From: Bacteroidota bacterium
Lineage (GTDB): Bacteria; Bacteroidota; Bacteroidia; NS11-12g; UBA955
DNA: 33,902 bases
Assembly (NCBI GenBank): GCA_030833525.1
Contig: JAURGZ010000017.1
Location: 1-33,902 of the forward strand
Reading direction: 5' to 3'
Positions 7,444 to 15,835 of the stretch are shown here, piece by piece. Under the pieces are notes generated by a model. The model searched no databases. It was not told the origin of the DNA and saw nothing but the letters and a program-made list of their open reading frames with translations. The position numbers were made by a program, and so were the translations under genes. Position 1 is the first letter of the stretch. Each line of letters begins with the position of its first letter.

Positions 7444-8046
7444 TTATTTAGCGGCGGCGAAGCGCTCAGCTACGGCGTTCCAATCGACTACGTTCCAGAA
7501 GGCTCCGATGTAATCGGGGCGACGGTTTTGGTAGTGCAAGTAGTAGGCGTGTTCCCAAACGTCCAAGCCCAAAATGGGAGTGCCTTTTACTTCGGCAATG
7601 TCCATCATGGGGTTGTCTTGGTTAGGGGTACTGGTTACCACCAACTTGTCGTCGTGCATCACCAACCAAGCCCATCCTGAACCGAAGCGAGTAGCAGCCG
7701 CGGCATTGAACTGCTCTTTGAAGGCGTCAAAACTGCCGAAACTGGCGTCGATGGCTGCCGCCAATTCGCCGCTGGGAGTGCCACCGCCATTGGGGCCCAT
7801 GATGCTCCAAAACAAGCTGTGGTTGTAGTGACCACCGCCGTTGTTGCGAACAGCCATTGGCAAAGTCGAAATCATGCCCATCAACTCGTCCAAGCTTTTG
7901 CTGGCGGCATCGTGGCCGTTCAGTGCGTTGTTCAAGTTGGTTACATAAGCATTGTGGTGCTTGGTGTGGTGAATGGTCATGGTTTGAGCGTCGATGTGCG
8001 GTTCAAGGGCATCGTACGCGTATGGAAGTGCTGGTAATTCAAACAT
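7444..8046 (-). CDS. sodA: Superoxide dismutase, Fe/Mn family (Mn-like or cambialistic)
   Basis: 200 residues, the normal length. Converts superoxide to oxygen and hydrogen peroxide. Metal ligands in the expected places: H26 (in [12 protein letters not shown]), H76 (in [11 protein letters not shown]), D162 and H166 (in [11 protein letters not shown]). The GGH-x-NH-x-x-FW context is the form seen in Mn enzymes, where the Fe-type has an active-site glutamine at that region. Metal preference cannot be fixed from sequence. There is no signal peptide, so it is cytoplasmic. A single-gene transcript is likely: TAACTTTG upstream and a terminator downstream. Confidence 0.96.
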   Translation of the reverse strand: MFELPALPYAYDALEPHIDAQTMTIHHTKHHNAYVTNLNNALNGHDAASKSLDELMGMISTLPMAVRNNGGGHYNHSLFWSIMGPNGGGTPSGELAAAIDASFGSFDAFKEQFNAAAATRFGSGWAWLVMHDDKLVVTSTPNQDNPMMDIAEVKGTPILGLDVWEHAYYLHYQNRRPDYIGAFWNVVDWNAVAERFAAAK

Positions 8047-8068
8047 AGCTTTTGTTGTTAAGGTCTAA

Positions 8069-8076
8069 CAAAGTTA
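8069..8076 (-). promoter_or_regulatory. TAnnTTTG -7 box for sod
   Basis: The minus strand reads TAACTTTG (8076-8069), an exact match. It ends 22 nt before the sod ATG at 8046, giving a leader of roughly 15-18 nt. No clear -33 TTTG is seen. Confidence 0.5.
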
Positions 8077-8098
8077 GGGCATCGAAGTTTCATGTGCC

Positions 8099-8106
8099 TA
8101 ATTTCG
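8099..8106 (+). promoter_or_regulatory. Near-consensus -7 box four bases before pnuC
   Basis: TAATTTCG differs from TAnnTTTG at one base and is followed by four bases and then ATG 8111. If active, the pnuC mRNA would be leaderless or nearly so. Confidence 0.35.
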
Positions 8107-8110
8107 CGGC

Positions 8111-8716
8111 ATGAGCTTGCTCTACAGCGCGGCAGAATGGTCTTGGATGCATTGGGAACCCCTTCTGGAATGGGTAGCGGCGGTTTTATCGCTGGCTTGC
8201 GTTTGGTTGGCGGCCCGAAACAAGATCTGGAATTGGCCGGTGAGCATGCTGGCCTCCCTGGCCTATGCCTGGGTGTTTTATCGCGCGGGCCTGGTGAGCG
8301 ATGCGGTATTGCAGGGAGTTTTCTTGTTGTTCCAATCTTACGGTTGGTGGCAATGGGCATCACCGGGGAAAGGTCCTTTGCCCATCAGCCACGCTTCTCG
8401 AGTTTGGTATGTGGGTACCCTCGCCCTCGCTGCCTTGCTGTATGGGCCCTGGGTGCAAGCCGTTTCCCATTTAAAGCCTGATGCTAGTTTCATTCAGGTC
8501 GATGCGGCCTTGACATTGCTGAGCATTTCGGCCTTGTTTTGGCAGTCGCGCCGCTGGATCGAAAACTGGTACCTCTGGGTGTTGGTTGATTTGGTTTATG
8601 TGCCCTTATACTGGTTCAACGGCCAACGGGTTACCTCGGTTTTGTACGCCCTTTTCCTGTTGCTGTGCCTGAGTGGCTACCGCCAGTGGCGGTCTGAATT
8701 AACATCGAGGGCATAA
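8111..8716 (+). CDS. pnuC: Nicotinamide riboside transporter PnuC
   Basis: 201 residues. An inner-membrane facilitator bringing in nicotinamide riboside for NAD synthesis. Family signatures: NKIWNWP at 37-43 at the start of a membrane helix, a helix with FYRAGLVSDAVLQGVF, and YGWWQW at 77-82. A similar aromatic pattern repeats in the second half (NWYLWVLVDLVYVPLYW), as expected of the internal pseudo-repeat. About seven hydrophobic helices are present. No kinase or salvage gene is adjacent. It is divergent from sod and convergent with the AlbA_2 gene (18-nt gap). Confidence 0.9.
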   Translation: MSLLYSAAEWSWMHWEPLLEWVAAVLSLACVWLAARNKIWNWPVSMLASLAYAWVFYRAGLVSDAVLQGVFLLFQSYGWWQWASPGKGPLPISHASRVWYVGTLALAALLYGPWVQAVSHLKPDASFIQVDAALTLLSISALFWQSRRWIENWYLWVLVDLVYVPLYWFNGQRVTSVLYALFLLLCLSGYRQWRSELTSRA

Positions 8717-8734
8717 TTCCAATCTGGCAGCCGC

Positions 8735-9367
8735 TCAGTGGCCCACGAGCGTGAAATACTCCTCTTTTTCAAAGGTGTGGGAGCGAAGCAAATCCAAACG
8801 CATCAGGTCCACGAGCATGCGGCTCGCCCTGCGGCGACCGATGTTGAAACGCTTGCACACCAGGTTGAGCGTGATTTTGCCTCGTTCGGCCGTGAATTTG
8901 AGAATTTGTTCTTCCAATCCGCCCATTTTGAGCTTTACGCTGCGACCTGAACGCTGTTCGCGCATGAAATCAACGGTGGTTTTAGAAGCCAAAATGCTGT
9001 TGTCGTGTACCCTTACGTAAACCCAGAATTTTTCGTCTTCACCCTTGGCTGCATAGGGGCGATCAGGCCCTTTGGGTATATGAGCCAACAGAACCGTTTT
9101 GCCTTGAACTTCTTGAATTTCAGTCTCAAAAGGAACCACAGGGCGGGAATAGAAATCGGCGGCCATGTGCAACATGTGCAGCTCATCTTCACTGCTGATG
9201 CCGCTGACGCGACCGTTGTCTTTGACCCCGATCAACAAGGTTCCCCCTTCGGTATTGGCAAAACTCACCATGGTTTTGGCAATCTTGGCGGCACTGGTGA
9301 TGCATTGCTTGAAGTCAAGCGACACCCCTTCTCCTTGTTCGATGAGCCGTTCTACTCGGCTTTTCAT
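8735..9367 (-). CDS. AlbA_2 (Schlafen-type) domain protein with C-terminal winged helix
   Basis: 210 residues. The N-terminal half carries the AlbA_2 pattern: SLDFKQ at 16-21, the helix AKIAKTMVSFANTEGG at 27-42, and the strand-turn GTLLIGVKDNGRVSGI at 42-57. The C-terminal part (about 150-205) looks like a winged helix (NLVCKRFNIGRRRASRMLVDLMRLDLL). Proteins of this type are usually annotated as putative DNA-binding or transcriptional regulators, but the activity of this subgroup is not established. It begins 2 nt after the stop of the M16 protease gene, so the two are co-transcribed and probably translationally coupled. Confidence 0.85.
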   Translation of the reverse strand: MKSRVERLIEQGEGVSLDFKQCITSAAKIAKTMVSFANTEGGTLLIGVKDNGRVSGISSEDELHMLHMAADFYSRPVVPFETEIQEVQGKTVLLAHIPKGPDRPYAAKGEDEKFWVYVRVHDNSILASKTTVDFMREQRSGRSVKLKMGGLEEQILKFTAERGKITLNLVCKRFNIGRRRASRMLVDLMRLDLLRSHTFEKEEYFTLVGH

Positions 9368-9369
9368 GA

Positions 9370-10614
9370 TTAGTTGGGAATGTACAACAAATGACTTTGC
9401 CTTTCGGGTTGAAGCAACTCATGGGCTACTTGCATGATGTCTTCTGCCGTGACCGCTTGAATGCGCTCAATGGCTTCTTGCAGGGAGTTGGCTCTTCCGT
9501 AACGCAATACGCCTTTTCCCAGGTGCAGCATAAGGGCATTCCCGTTTTCATTGCTCATGACCATCTGCCCAATGTACTGGTTCTTGGCCTGATTGAGCTG
9601 GCGAGTTCCCAGTGGCTCGTCTTGCAAGCGCTTCCACTCTTTGTGCACCAAGGCCAATGATTTTTCCAAATACTGCAGCTCGCACGAGAAATAACAGTGA
9701 AAAAGACCCTCTGACTTGAAGGCCTGATACCCGCTCTCTACGTGGTAAGTGTAACCGTGTTTTTCGCGAATGGCCAGATTCAAGCGGCTGTTCATGCCCG
9801 GCCCGCCCAGCAGGTTGTTCAACAGCAGCAAGGAATAGCGCTTGTCGTGGGTTTCGCCGTAGGCGGGGCTGCCCACAATGGCATAGGCTTGCATGAAATC
9901 GCTTTCTTGACGCTCTCGAAATGGCTTGTACTGTGTAAAGGCTGGGGTTTGACTGGCTTTCCAAAAACCCTTGCGCAATGGATAGCGCTTGAGGTACTTG
10001 TCCAAAGCTTGCAATACCCGGGCTTCGCTTACGTTTCCAACCACTGAAAACACCATGTTCTCAAGGTGGTAATGGGCGCCCACGAATCCCTGCAGGTCAG
10101 CTTGGCTTATTTTCTCGACGCTGTCTTTGCTGCCGAGTATGTTATGTCCCAGCGGATGCGACCCGTACAGCTTCTCCTGAAATTCATCGTAGATGTTCTC
10201 TTCAGGGCTGTCCAGGTACATGTTGATCTCATCGGTAATGACCTTTTTTTCTTTGGTCAATTCTGACTCGGGTAAGCTGGAATTGAAGACAATGTCGCTA
10301 AGCACATCAACGGCCTTTTGCAGGTGTCTGCTTTCGGTTGAAGCGTAAACAGCGGTTAAATCTTTGGTGGTGTAGGCGTTCAGTTCGCCACCCACTACTT
10401 CCAGGCTGCTGATGACGTGAAAGGCTTTGCGGCGGTGCGTGCCCTTGAACATCATGTGCTCCAAGCAATGGGCTAGGCCAGGGTTGTCGCCGTCGTGGCA
10501 ACTCCCGGTATCGATCAAGAAGCCGGTGTGCACCAAGCGGCTATGCGGCGTGCGCAAATGAACCACGCGCAGGCCTGACTCATGTTCAAGAATGGTATAC
10601 CTGCGTTCGGCCAT
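9370..10614 (-). CDS. M16 family zinc metallopeptidase (pitrilysin/insulinase type)
   Basis: 414 residues, one M16 unit. The inverted zinc motif is intact: H49-C-L-E52-H53, with the third ligand E129 in TDEINMYLDSPEENIYDEF, 76 residues later, as in the family. The GPGMNSRL segment and the RE-x-HGYTYHVES segment of the C-terminal domain are present, so it is probably active. No signal peptide is seen, so it is likely cytoplasmic. It is first in a two-gene operon with the AlbA_2 gene and is divergent from nrnA across only 39 bp. The start ATG 10614 is four bases from a perfect TAnnTTTG box. Confidence 0.94.
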   Translation of the reverse strand: MAERRYTILEHESGLRVVHLRTPHSRLVHTGFLIDTGSCHDGDNPGLAHCLEHMMFKGTHRRKAFHVISSLEVVGGELNAYTTKDLTAVYASTESRHLQKAVDVLSDIVFNSSLPESELTKEKKVITDEINMYLDSPEENIYDEFQEKLYGSHPLGHNILGSKDSVEKISQADLQGFVGAHYHLENMVFSVVGNVSEARVLQALDKYLKRYPLRKGFWKASQTPAFTQYKPFRERQESDFMQAYAIVGSPAYGETHDKRYSLLLLNNLLGGPGMNSRLNLAIREKHGYTYHVESGYQAFKSEGLFHCYFSCELQYLEKSLALVHKEWKRLQDEPLGTRQLNQAKNQYIGQMVMSNENGNALMLHLGKGVLRYGRANSLQEAIERIQAVTAEDIMQVAHELLQPERQSHLLYIPN

Positions 10615-10618
10615 GGGG

Positions 10619-10626
10619 CAAATTTA
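10619..10626 (-). promoter_or_regulatory. TAnnTTTG box four bases before the M16 start codon
   Basis: The minus strand reads TAAATTTG (10626-10619), an exact match. Four C follow, then ATG 10614. The predicted transcript start falls on or next to the start codon. It faces away from the nrnA box at 10641-10648, 14 bp away. Confidence 0.5.
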
Positions 10627-10640
10627 CCTTGCTTAGGCCG

Positions 10641-10648
10641 TATTTTTG
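10641..10648 (+). promoter_or_regulatory. TAnnTTTG box five bases before the nrnA start codon
   Basis: TATTTTTG is an exact match. Five bases separate it from ATG 10654, which predicts a leaderless nrnA message. It supports 10654 rather than the in-frame ATG at 10582, which lies inside the divergent M16 gene. Confidence 0.5.
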
Positions 10649-10653
10649 TGCGA

Positions 10654-11667
10654 ATGCCCATTGATACCACATACGAACTCTTGCAAAAGCTTCAACAGAA
10701 GGCTTATTCCCGCATTGCCATTACCACTCACCACAAGCCCGATGGCGATGCCATGGGTTCGAGCTTGGGTTTGGCAGCCTTGTTGCAGGGCTTTTGTCAG
10801 CAGGTTCAGGTGATTACCCCCACCGATTATGCCGACACCTACCAGTGGTTGCCCGGCAACGATAAGGTATGGGTGTATGAGGGCATGGAAGCGCAGAGCG
10901 AGGCTTATTTGGCTAGCTGTGATGCTGTTTTTTGTTTGGATTTCAATCGGCTATCTCGCATCAATTTTTTGGGTGAAGTAGTACGCGAATTGAAATGCGA
11001 CAAAATAATGATAGACCATCATTTAGAAGTTGAAGAATTCTATCATTATGCCCTCTGGGATACCCGCGCATCCAGTACTTGTGAACTCATTTTTGACTTT
11101 TATCAAAAACTCACTGGGGCCAAGCTAAGCTTGGACGCGGCAACCTGCCTGTATACGGGCATGATGACCGATACAGGCCATTTTCAATACGCCAACACCA
11201 CTCCCCATACGTTGAAAGTGGCGGCCGAATTGCTGGCCATGGGTGTCGATCAAGTGGCCATTCGCGAGCGCATTTTCGACAGCTTCAGCGCCGACCGATC
11301 GCGTTTATTTGGATACTGTTTGCATGAAAAGATGCAGCTTTTGGCGGGTGGTCAAGTGGCATTGATATACTTGAGTGCAGAGGAACTTCAACGTTTCAAC
11401 GTGCAAACCGGTGATACCGAAGGCCTCGTCAATTTTGGTCTGAACATCAAAGGGGTGCGTATGAGTGCCTTGGTCATCGATCGCACCGAACGGGTGAAAA
11501 TGAGTTTTCGCTCCAAAGGCGATATTGCCGTCAACGAGTACTCGGCTCAGTGGTTTTCGGGAGGCGGTCATAAAAACGCGGCTGGAGGTCAAAGCGAAGA
11601 CAGTTTGGAAAACACCGTGGCTTTGTTCAAGAAGACCGTAGTAGAATTTCAAAAAACATGGAAATGA
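10654..11667 (+). CDS. nrnA: DHH/DHHA1 phosphoesterase, NrnA-like (nanoRNase / pAp phosphatase)
   Basis: 337 residues. The family degrades 2-5-mer RNAs and dephosphorylates pAp. Motifs in order: THHKPDGDAMGSS at 25-37, LDF (D96), DHH at 121-123, MTDTGHF at 171-177, and the DHHA1 GGGH loop at 303-306. All metal-binding aspartates and histidines appear intact. The assignment to NrnA and not another DHH subgroup rests on length and motif spacing. The stop codon overlaps the ATG of the FKBP-like gene (ATGA at 11664-11667), so the two are translationally coupled. Confidence 0.93.
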   Translation: MPIDTTYELLQKLQQKAYSRIAITTHHKPDGDAMGSSLGLAALLQGFCQQVQVITPTDYADTYQWLPGNDKVWVYEGMEAQSEAYLASCDAVFCLDFNRLSRINFLGEVVRELKCDKIMIDHHLEVEEFYHYALWDTRASSTCELIFDFYQKLTGAKLSLDAATCLYTGMMTDTGHFQYANTTPHTLKVAAELLAMGVDQVAIRERIFDSFSADRSRLFGYCLHEKMQLLAGGQVALIYLSAEELQRFNVQTGDTEGLVNFGLNIKGVRMSALVIDRTERVKMSFRSKGDIAVNEYSAQWFSGGGHKNAAGGQSEDSLENTVALFKKTVVEFQKTWK

Positions 11668-12551
11668 AAAAGCAGTGGTTAGGAATCTTGGCGGCCTTGG
11701 TGCTGCTGAGCTCATGCAGCCCATATAGCCAAACTGAAACCGGTTTGGAGTATCGTTTTATCAAGGGAAAAGAGCTCAAAGAACTCTATGGACCCGGCCA
11801 TTATTGCCTGTTGAACTACATGCTCATTGGTCCCGGTAATGATACGATTCAAAATACGTATTCGTCAGATACCTTGGCTGAATTCCCCTACCCTGTAGAG
11901 GGAGGAAATGAATTGTTGGAGGCCCTTCAAATTTCCTCACCCGGGAGCATCATTGAAGTGCGCGTGAAAACCGATTCCTTGAAGGCGAAGATTTTGGGCA
12001 ATCCCCGCATCATGGCTTTGCCCGATGATGACTACGCCTATTTCGTAGTGGCGGTCGATCAGGTCTTGGATGGGCCTGATTATGAAGCCTACCGCAATCA
12101 AAAGTTTTTCGCACGCCTCATGGCTGAAAATGCCATGATTGATCGCTACTGCGAAGCCCACAATCAAGAGGGAAATTTTGACTTGGACAGCTTTCAGCAC
12201 ATGCGTTTTCGCATCTTCGATGCTCAAGGTAAGCAAGTCTCTGATCCCAATCGATTCTTGAATGCCCCCGTTCAAAAAGCTGCAACGGCCGTCTCCTTTC
12301 ATGCAGAAGTTCGCACCCTAGAGGGGCAATTGATCATTTCTTCGGCCATGGAAGGACGGCGCTACAAAGCCATTCGCCATGAGCATTTTTACGAATTGCC
12401 GGCCTTGAACGAGTGGCCCTTTTATCTCAACGAGGGCGAGCGCGTGGAGCTGGTCATTACCTCAGAATGGGGCTATGGAGCCGATGGGCGCATGGGGGTG
12501 CCTTCTTATGCCCCGCTTTACTTGATATTGAGCGATGTTCGTGCAGAATAA
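11664..12551 (+). CDS. FKBP-like lipoprotein with two PPIase-related halves
   Basis: 295 residues. The N-terminus is a lipoprotein signal with the lipobox LSSC (acylated C18), so the mature protein is membrane-anchored. Two regions resemble FKBP-type peptidyl-prolyl isomerases: roughly residues 40-135 (FPYPVEGGNELLEALQ, then GSIIEVRVKTDSL) and roughly 195-295, ending SEWGYGADGRMGVPSYAPLYL, close to the canonical GYG-x-x-G...IP-x-x-x-L. Several aromatic residues of the FKBP active site are not evident, so folding or chaperone use is more certain than catalysis. An in-frame ATG two codons earlier is possible. 11664 is chosen for the ATGA overlap with nrnA. Confidence 0.78.
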   Translation: MKKQWLGILAALVLLSSCSPYSQTETGLEYRFIKGKELKELYGPGHYCLLNYMLIGPGNDTIQNTYSSDTLAEFPYPVEGGNELLEALQISSPGSIIEVRVKTDSLKAKILGNPRIMALPDDDYAYFVVAVDQVLDGPDYEAYRNQKFFARLMAENAMIDRYCEAHNQEGNFDLDSFQHMRFRIFDAQGKQVSDPNRFLNAPVQKAATAVSFHAEVRTLEGQLIISSAMEGRRYKAIRHEHFYELPALNEWPFYLNEGERVELVITSEWGYGADGRMGVPSYAPLYLILSDVRAE

Positions 12552-12590
12552 TGCCCGGCTTCGATTTGACTGACTTAATTTTACACCTTC

Positions 12591-13649
12591 ATGGCTAATT
12601 ACGCTCAAACTATACTCATTACGGGAGGCGCCGGGTTTATCGGTTCGCACGTGGTGCGCCGAATGGTAAACCGGTATCCGCAGTATCGAATCATCAATTT
12701 GGATGCCTTGACCTACGCCGGCAATCTGGAAAATTTGCGCGACCTGGAAACGGCGAGCAATTATTCATTTGTCAAAGCTGACATCACCGACGCCGCGGCC
12801 ATAGAGGCCATTTTTACGCAGCAGCGCATCGATGGTGTCATTCACCTTGCCGCTGAAAGCCATGTCGATCGCAGCATCAGCAACCCCATCGATTTTGTCA
12901 TGACCAACGTGGTAGGAACGGCCATTTTGCTGAATGCATTCAAGGCTCATGGCAATATGGAGAGCGGTCGATTTTACCATGTTTCAACCGATGAAGTCTA
13001 TGGTACCTTGGGCGATGAAGGTAAGTTCACCGAGTCTACCCCATACGACCCCAACAGCCCTTACAGCGCTTCAAAAGCTTCCAGCGATCATTTTGTGCGC
13101 GCTTACCACGAGACCTTTAAGGTTCCCGTGGTGATTTCGAATTGTTCCAACAATTACGGTTCACACCAGTTTCCTGAGAAATTGATTCCCCTGATGATTC
13201 GCAACATTCAGCAGCGCAAACCCTTGCCGGTGTATGGAAAAGGGGAAAACGTTCGCGATTGGTTGTGGGTTGAGGACCATGCCTCGGCCATTGATGCCAT
13301 TTACCACGGCGGTCGCTTGGGTGAAACCTATAACATTGGTGGCAACAACGAATGGCAGAATCTGGATTTGGTGCACAAGTTGTGCGAGATCATGGATCGC
13401 AAATTGGGACGTGCGGCGGGTGAGTCAGCCGGATTGATTCAATTTGTGACTGACCGGGCAGGCCATGATTTTCGCTATGCCATCGATGCGTCGAAATTGG
13501 AAAACGAATTGGGATGGAGTCCCTCTGTAGCCTTTGACCAGGGCTTTGAAAAAACCATCGATTGGTACCTGGAAAACCAGACTTGGTTGGAAAATGTGAC
13601 CAGCGGCAACTACCAGGAATACTACGCGGCTATGTACGCAAACCGTTAA
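12591..13649 (+). CDS. rfbB: dTDP-glucose 4,6-dehydratase
   Basis: 352 residues. An extended short-chain dehydrogenase that converts dTDP-glucose to dTDP-4-keto-6-deoxyglucose for deoxysugars such as rhamnose. The NAD-binding loop TGGAGFIGS is at 11-19. The catalytic set T133-D134-E135 (in STDEVYG) and Y158-x-x-x-K162 (in YSASK) is intact, and the NNYGSHQFPEKLIPL substrate motif follows. The rest of the rhamnose set (rmlA, rmlC, rmlD) is not in the window, so the gene is separated from its pathway. It lies 39 nt after the FKBP gene and 11 nt before cysS. A partial -7 match TAATTTTA at 12576-12583 precedes it. Confidence 0.94.
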   Translation: MANYAQTILITGGAGFIGSHVVRRMVNRYPQYRIINLDALTYAGNLENLRDLETASNYSFVKADITDAAAIEAIFTQQRIDGVIHLAAESHVDRSISNPIDFVMTNVVGTAILLNAFKAHGNMESGRFYHVSTDEVYGTLGDEGKFTESTPYDPNSPYSASKASSDHFVRAYHETFKVPVVISNCSNNYGSHQFPEKLIPLMIRNIQQRKPLPVYGKGENVRDWLWVEDHASAIDAIYHGGRLGETYNIGGNNEWQNLDLVHKLCEIMDRKLGRAAGESAGLIQFVTDRAGHDFRYAIDASKLENELGWSPSVAFDQGFEKTIDWYLENQTWLENVTSGNYQEYYAAMYANR

Positions 13650-13660
13650 TCGAAATAAAC

Positions 13661-15133
13661 ATGTCCAAATTTCAATTATACAATACCTTAACTCGTAAAT
13701 TAGAAGACTTTGAGCCAGCCGTTTCGGGTCGGGTGGGTATGTATGTTTGCGGTCCTACGGTCTACGGTCCTCCCCATTTGGGGCATACCCGAGGCCCCAT
13801 CTTGTTTGATGTGCTCAGGCGCTTCATGGAACAACAAGGATGGTCGGTTCGATTTGTGAAAAACATCACCGATGTAGGCCATTTGGTGGGCGATGGCGAT
13901 GAAGGCGAAGACAAGCTGCAAAAGCAAGCGCGATTGGAGCAGATAGAACCCATGGAAGTCGCGCAGTCCTACACCGATGCGTACAACGCGGTCATGGACA
14001 AGATGAACGTCAGACGCCCTAGCATCGAACCCAAGGCTTCGGGCCACATCATTGAGCAAATTGAAATGATCCAGACCATACTCTCCAAGGGTTTGGCTTA
14101 TGAATCCAAAGGGTCGGTTTATTTTGATGTCGCGGCCTATGCCAAAGACCACCATTACGGGGAGTTGAGCGGTCGGGTCATTGAAGAATTGATGGCCGGT
14201 GCAGGCGAGCAGGCTCGCAGTTTGGAGGGACAAGAGGAGAAACGCAACGCCAACGATTTTGCTCTTTGGAAAAAGGCCAGCCCAGAGCACATCATGCAAT
14301 GGAGCAGCCCTTGGGGCAAGGGTTATCCCGGCTGGCACATTGAGTGTTCGGCGATGAGCGCTAAATATTTGGGCACTCAATTTGACATTCACGGCGGCGG
14401 TATGGATTTGTTGTTTCCTCACCACGAAGGGGAGATTGCCCAAAGCTGCGCCGCCCACGGGGTCAATCCCGCTCGTTTTTGGGTGCATCACAATATGATC
14501 ACCATCAACGGGCAGAAAATGGCCAAAAGCCTGAACAACGGCATATTGGCCGAAGATTTGTTCAGCGGGAATCACGCCTTGTTGGCTCAGCCCTATTCGC
14601 CTATGACTTTGCGCTTCTTTGTGCTTCAGGCGCATTACCGCAGCACTCTGGATTTTAGCAACGATGCTTTGCAGGCGGCTCAAAAAGGTTTGCAGCGCAT
14701 GCAAGCTGCCTGGAAAACGGCTCAAGGCTTGAAAGCCTCGGCGAGCAGCAGCTTGGAAATGGCTGATTTGCACCAAGCTTGTGCCGAAGCCATGCGCAAC
14801 GATTTGGCTACTCCTCAGGTCATTGCCCATTTGTTTGAGTGGGCACGACGCATCAATTTGGTGAACGATGGCCGAGAAACGCTCGATCAAGCCGGCTTGG
14901 ATCAGGCCTTGGAATTGTTCCGGACCTATTACTTTGAGGTGCTGGGTATGCAGTTGGAAGGCAGCGGCGATGACCAAGGTTTGGTGAGTGCGATGCAGGT
15001 CTTGTTAGACTTGAGAGCTCAGGCCAAAGCCGATAAAAATTACGCCTTGAGCGACTCGATTCGCGACCGTTTGGCTGAGGCTGGGTTTCAAATCAAAGAC
15101 GGGAAAGACGGCAGCAGCTGGTCCCGCTCCTAA
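13661..15133 (+). CDS. cysS: Cysteinyl-tRNA synthetase
   Basis: 490 residues, a class I synthetase that charges tRNA-Cys. The first zinc cysteine is C30 in YVCGPTVYG. The HIGH motif appears as PHLGH at 38-42 and the KMSKS loop as KMAKS at 286-290. The zinc-site region GWHIECSAMS and HHEGEIAQS are both present, and the C-terminal DALR-like helical domain follows. The ATG at 13661 gives the conserved start SKFQLYNTLTRK. Earlier in-frame ATGs lie inside rfbB. The gene is 11 nt after rfbB and 3 nt before rsmE. Confidence 0.96.
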   Translation: MSKFQLYNTLTRKLEDFEPAVSGRVGMYVCGPTVYGPPHLGHTRGPILFDVLRRFMEQQGWSVRFVKNITDVGHLVGDGDEGEDKLQKQARLEQIEPMEVAQSYTDAYNAVMDKMNVRRPSIEPKASGHIIEQIEMIQTILSKGLAYESKGSVYFDVAAYAKDHHYGELSGRVIEELMAGAGEQARSLEGQEEKRNANDFALWKKASPEHIMQWSSPWGKGYPGWHIECSAMSAKYLGTQFDIHGGGMDLLFPHHEGEIAQSCAAHGVNPARFWVHHNMITINGQKMAKSLNNGILAEDLFSGNHALLAQPYSPMTLRFFVLQAHYRSTLDFSNDALQAAQKGLQRMQAAWKTAQGLKASASSSLEMADLHQACAEAMRNDLATPQVIAHLFEWARRINLVNDGRETLDQAGLDQALELFRTYYFEVLGMQLEGSGDDQGLVSAMQVLLDLRAQAKADKNYALSDSIRDRLAEAGFQIKDGKDGSSWSRS

Positions 15134-15136
15134 TCC

Positions 15137-15826
15137 ATGCCTGGCCATTTTACCTTTTTCAGTTCTCAGCGCCAGGGTCAAACCCTGCTTTTCGATGAGG
15201 CTGAGGCCAAACATTTGGGGCAGGTATTGCGGTTTCAAATAGGGGATTCCCTAGAGGTGAGCAACGGTCAAGGTACTTTGTTTCAAGCGCGCCTCACGGA
15301 GTTGAATAAGAGAGGGGCTAGTGCCGAGATTCTGAATGAAAGGCAAGTGATGGCGGCCCGGCGTTTTGTCTTGGCCATGGGCATCTTGAAGTCGTCTGAC
15401 AAGATGGAATGGGTGGTTGAAAAAGCCACTGAGCTAGGGGTGCCAGAATTGGTTTTTTTACACAGCGATCGCTGCGAACGCAGCAAATTGAATCGAGATC
15501 GATTGGAAAAGGCAGCACTGTCTGCTCTCAAGCAAAGCCACAGCGCTTGGATGCCAATCATTCGCGAAACTTCATTTGAAGATTTTATACGGGAGCATGT
15601 GGGTATGAGAGGCTACATCGCCCATTGCCCCGACGAATTGCCCGCTCCTTCAGCATTTGCTACTGAAGAGGCCGTTGTTGCCATTGGCCCAGAAGGTGAT
15701 TTTTCAGAGCGAGAAGTGGCCTTGGCTCTATCCCAGGGCTTTGAAGCCATTTCCATGGGCACCCAGGTGCTCAGAAGCGAAACGGCGGCCCTTTATGCTG
15801 CGGTTTGCTATGCCCGTGGGTTGTAA
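15137..15826 (+). CDS. rsmE: 16S rRNA (uracil-1498-N3)-methyltransferase RsmE
   Basis: 229 residues. A SPOUT-class methyltransferase modifying U1498 of 16S rRNA in the assembled 30S subunit. The N-terminal PUA-like domain includes HLGQVLRFQIGDSLEV. The conserved MEWVVEKATELGV is at 90-102, and the knot carries the SAM-binding GPEGDF at 184-189 and LRSETA at 212-217. Translation starts 3 nt after cysS. The gene's stop codon lies inside the putative purD -7 box. Confidence 0.94.
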   Translation: MPGHFTFFSSQRQGQTLLFDEAEAKHLGQVLRFQIGDSLEVSNGQGTLFQARLTELNKRGASAEILNERQVMAARRFVLAMGILKSSDKMEWVVEKATELGVPELVFLHSDRCERSKLNRDRLEKAALSALKQSHSAWMPIIRETSFEDFIREHVGMRGYIAHCPDELPAPSAFATEEAVVAIGPEGDFSEREVALALSQGFEAISMGTQVLRSETAALYAAVCYARGL

Positions 15827-15831
15827 CTTTG
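15804..15831 (+). promoter_or_regulatory. Promoter for purD ending four bases before its GTG start
   Basis: TTTG (15804-15807), 16 nt, then TAACTTTG (15824-15831), an exact TAnnTTTG. Four bases later comes the GTG start at 15836. The box overlaps the rsmE stop codon TAA (15824-15826). Of the leaderless-type promoters in the window this is the only one with a visible -33 partner. Confidence 0.5.
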
Positions 15832-15835
15832 TGGG

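Noticed and set aside
13700-14977. A 425-codon open frame on the minus strand inside cysS
   Set aside because: It is a mirror of the intact cysS gene, whose HIGH and KMSKS motifs are in place. The reversed translation shows no family pattern and no promoter.
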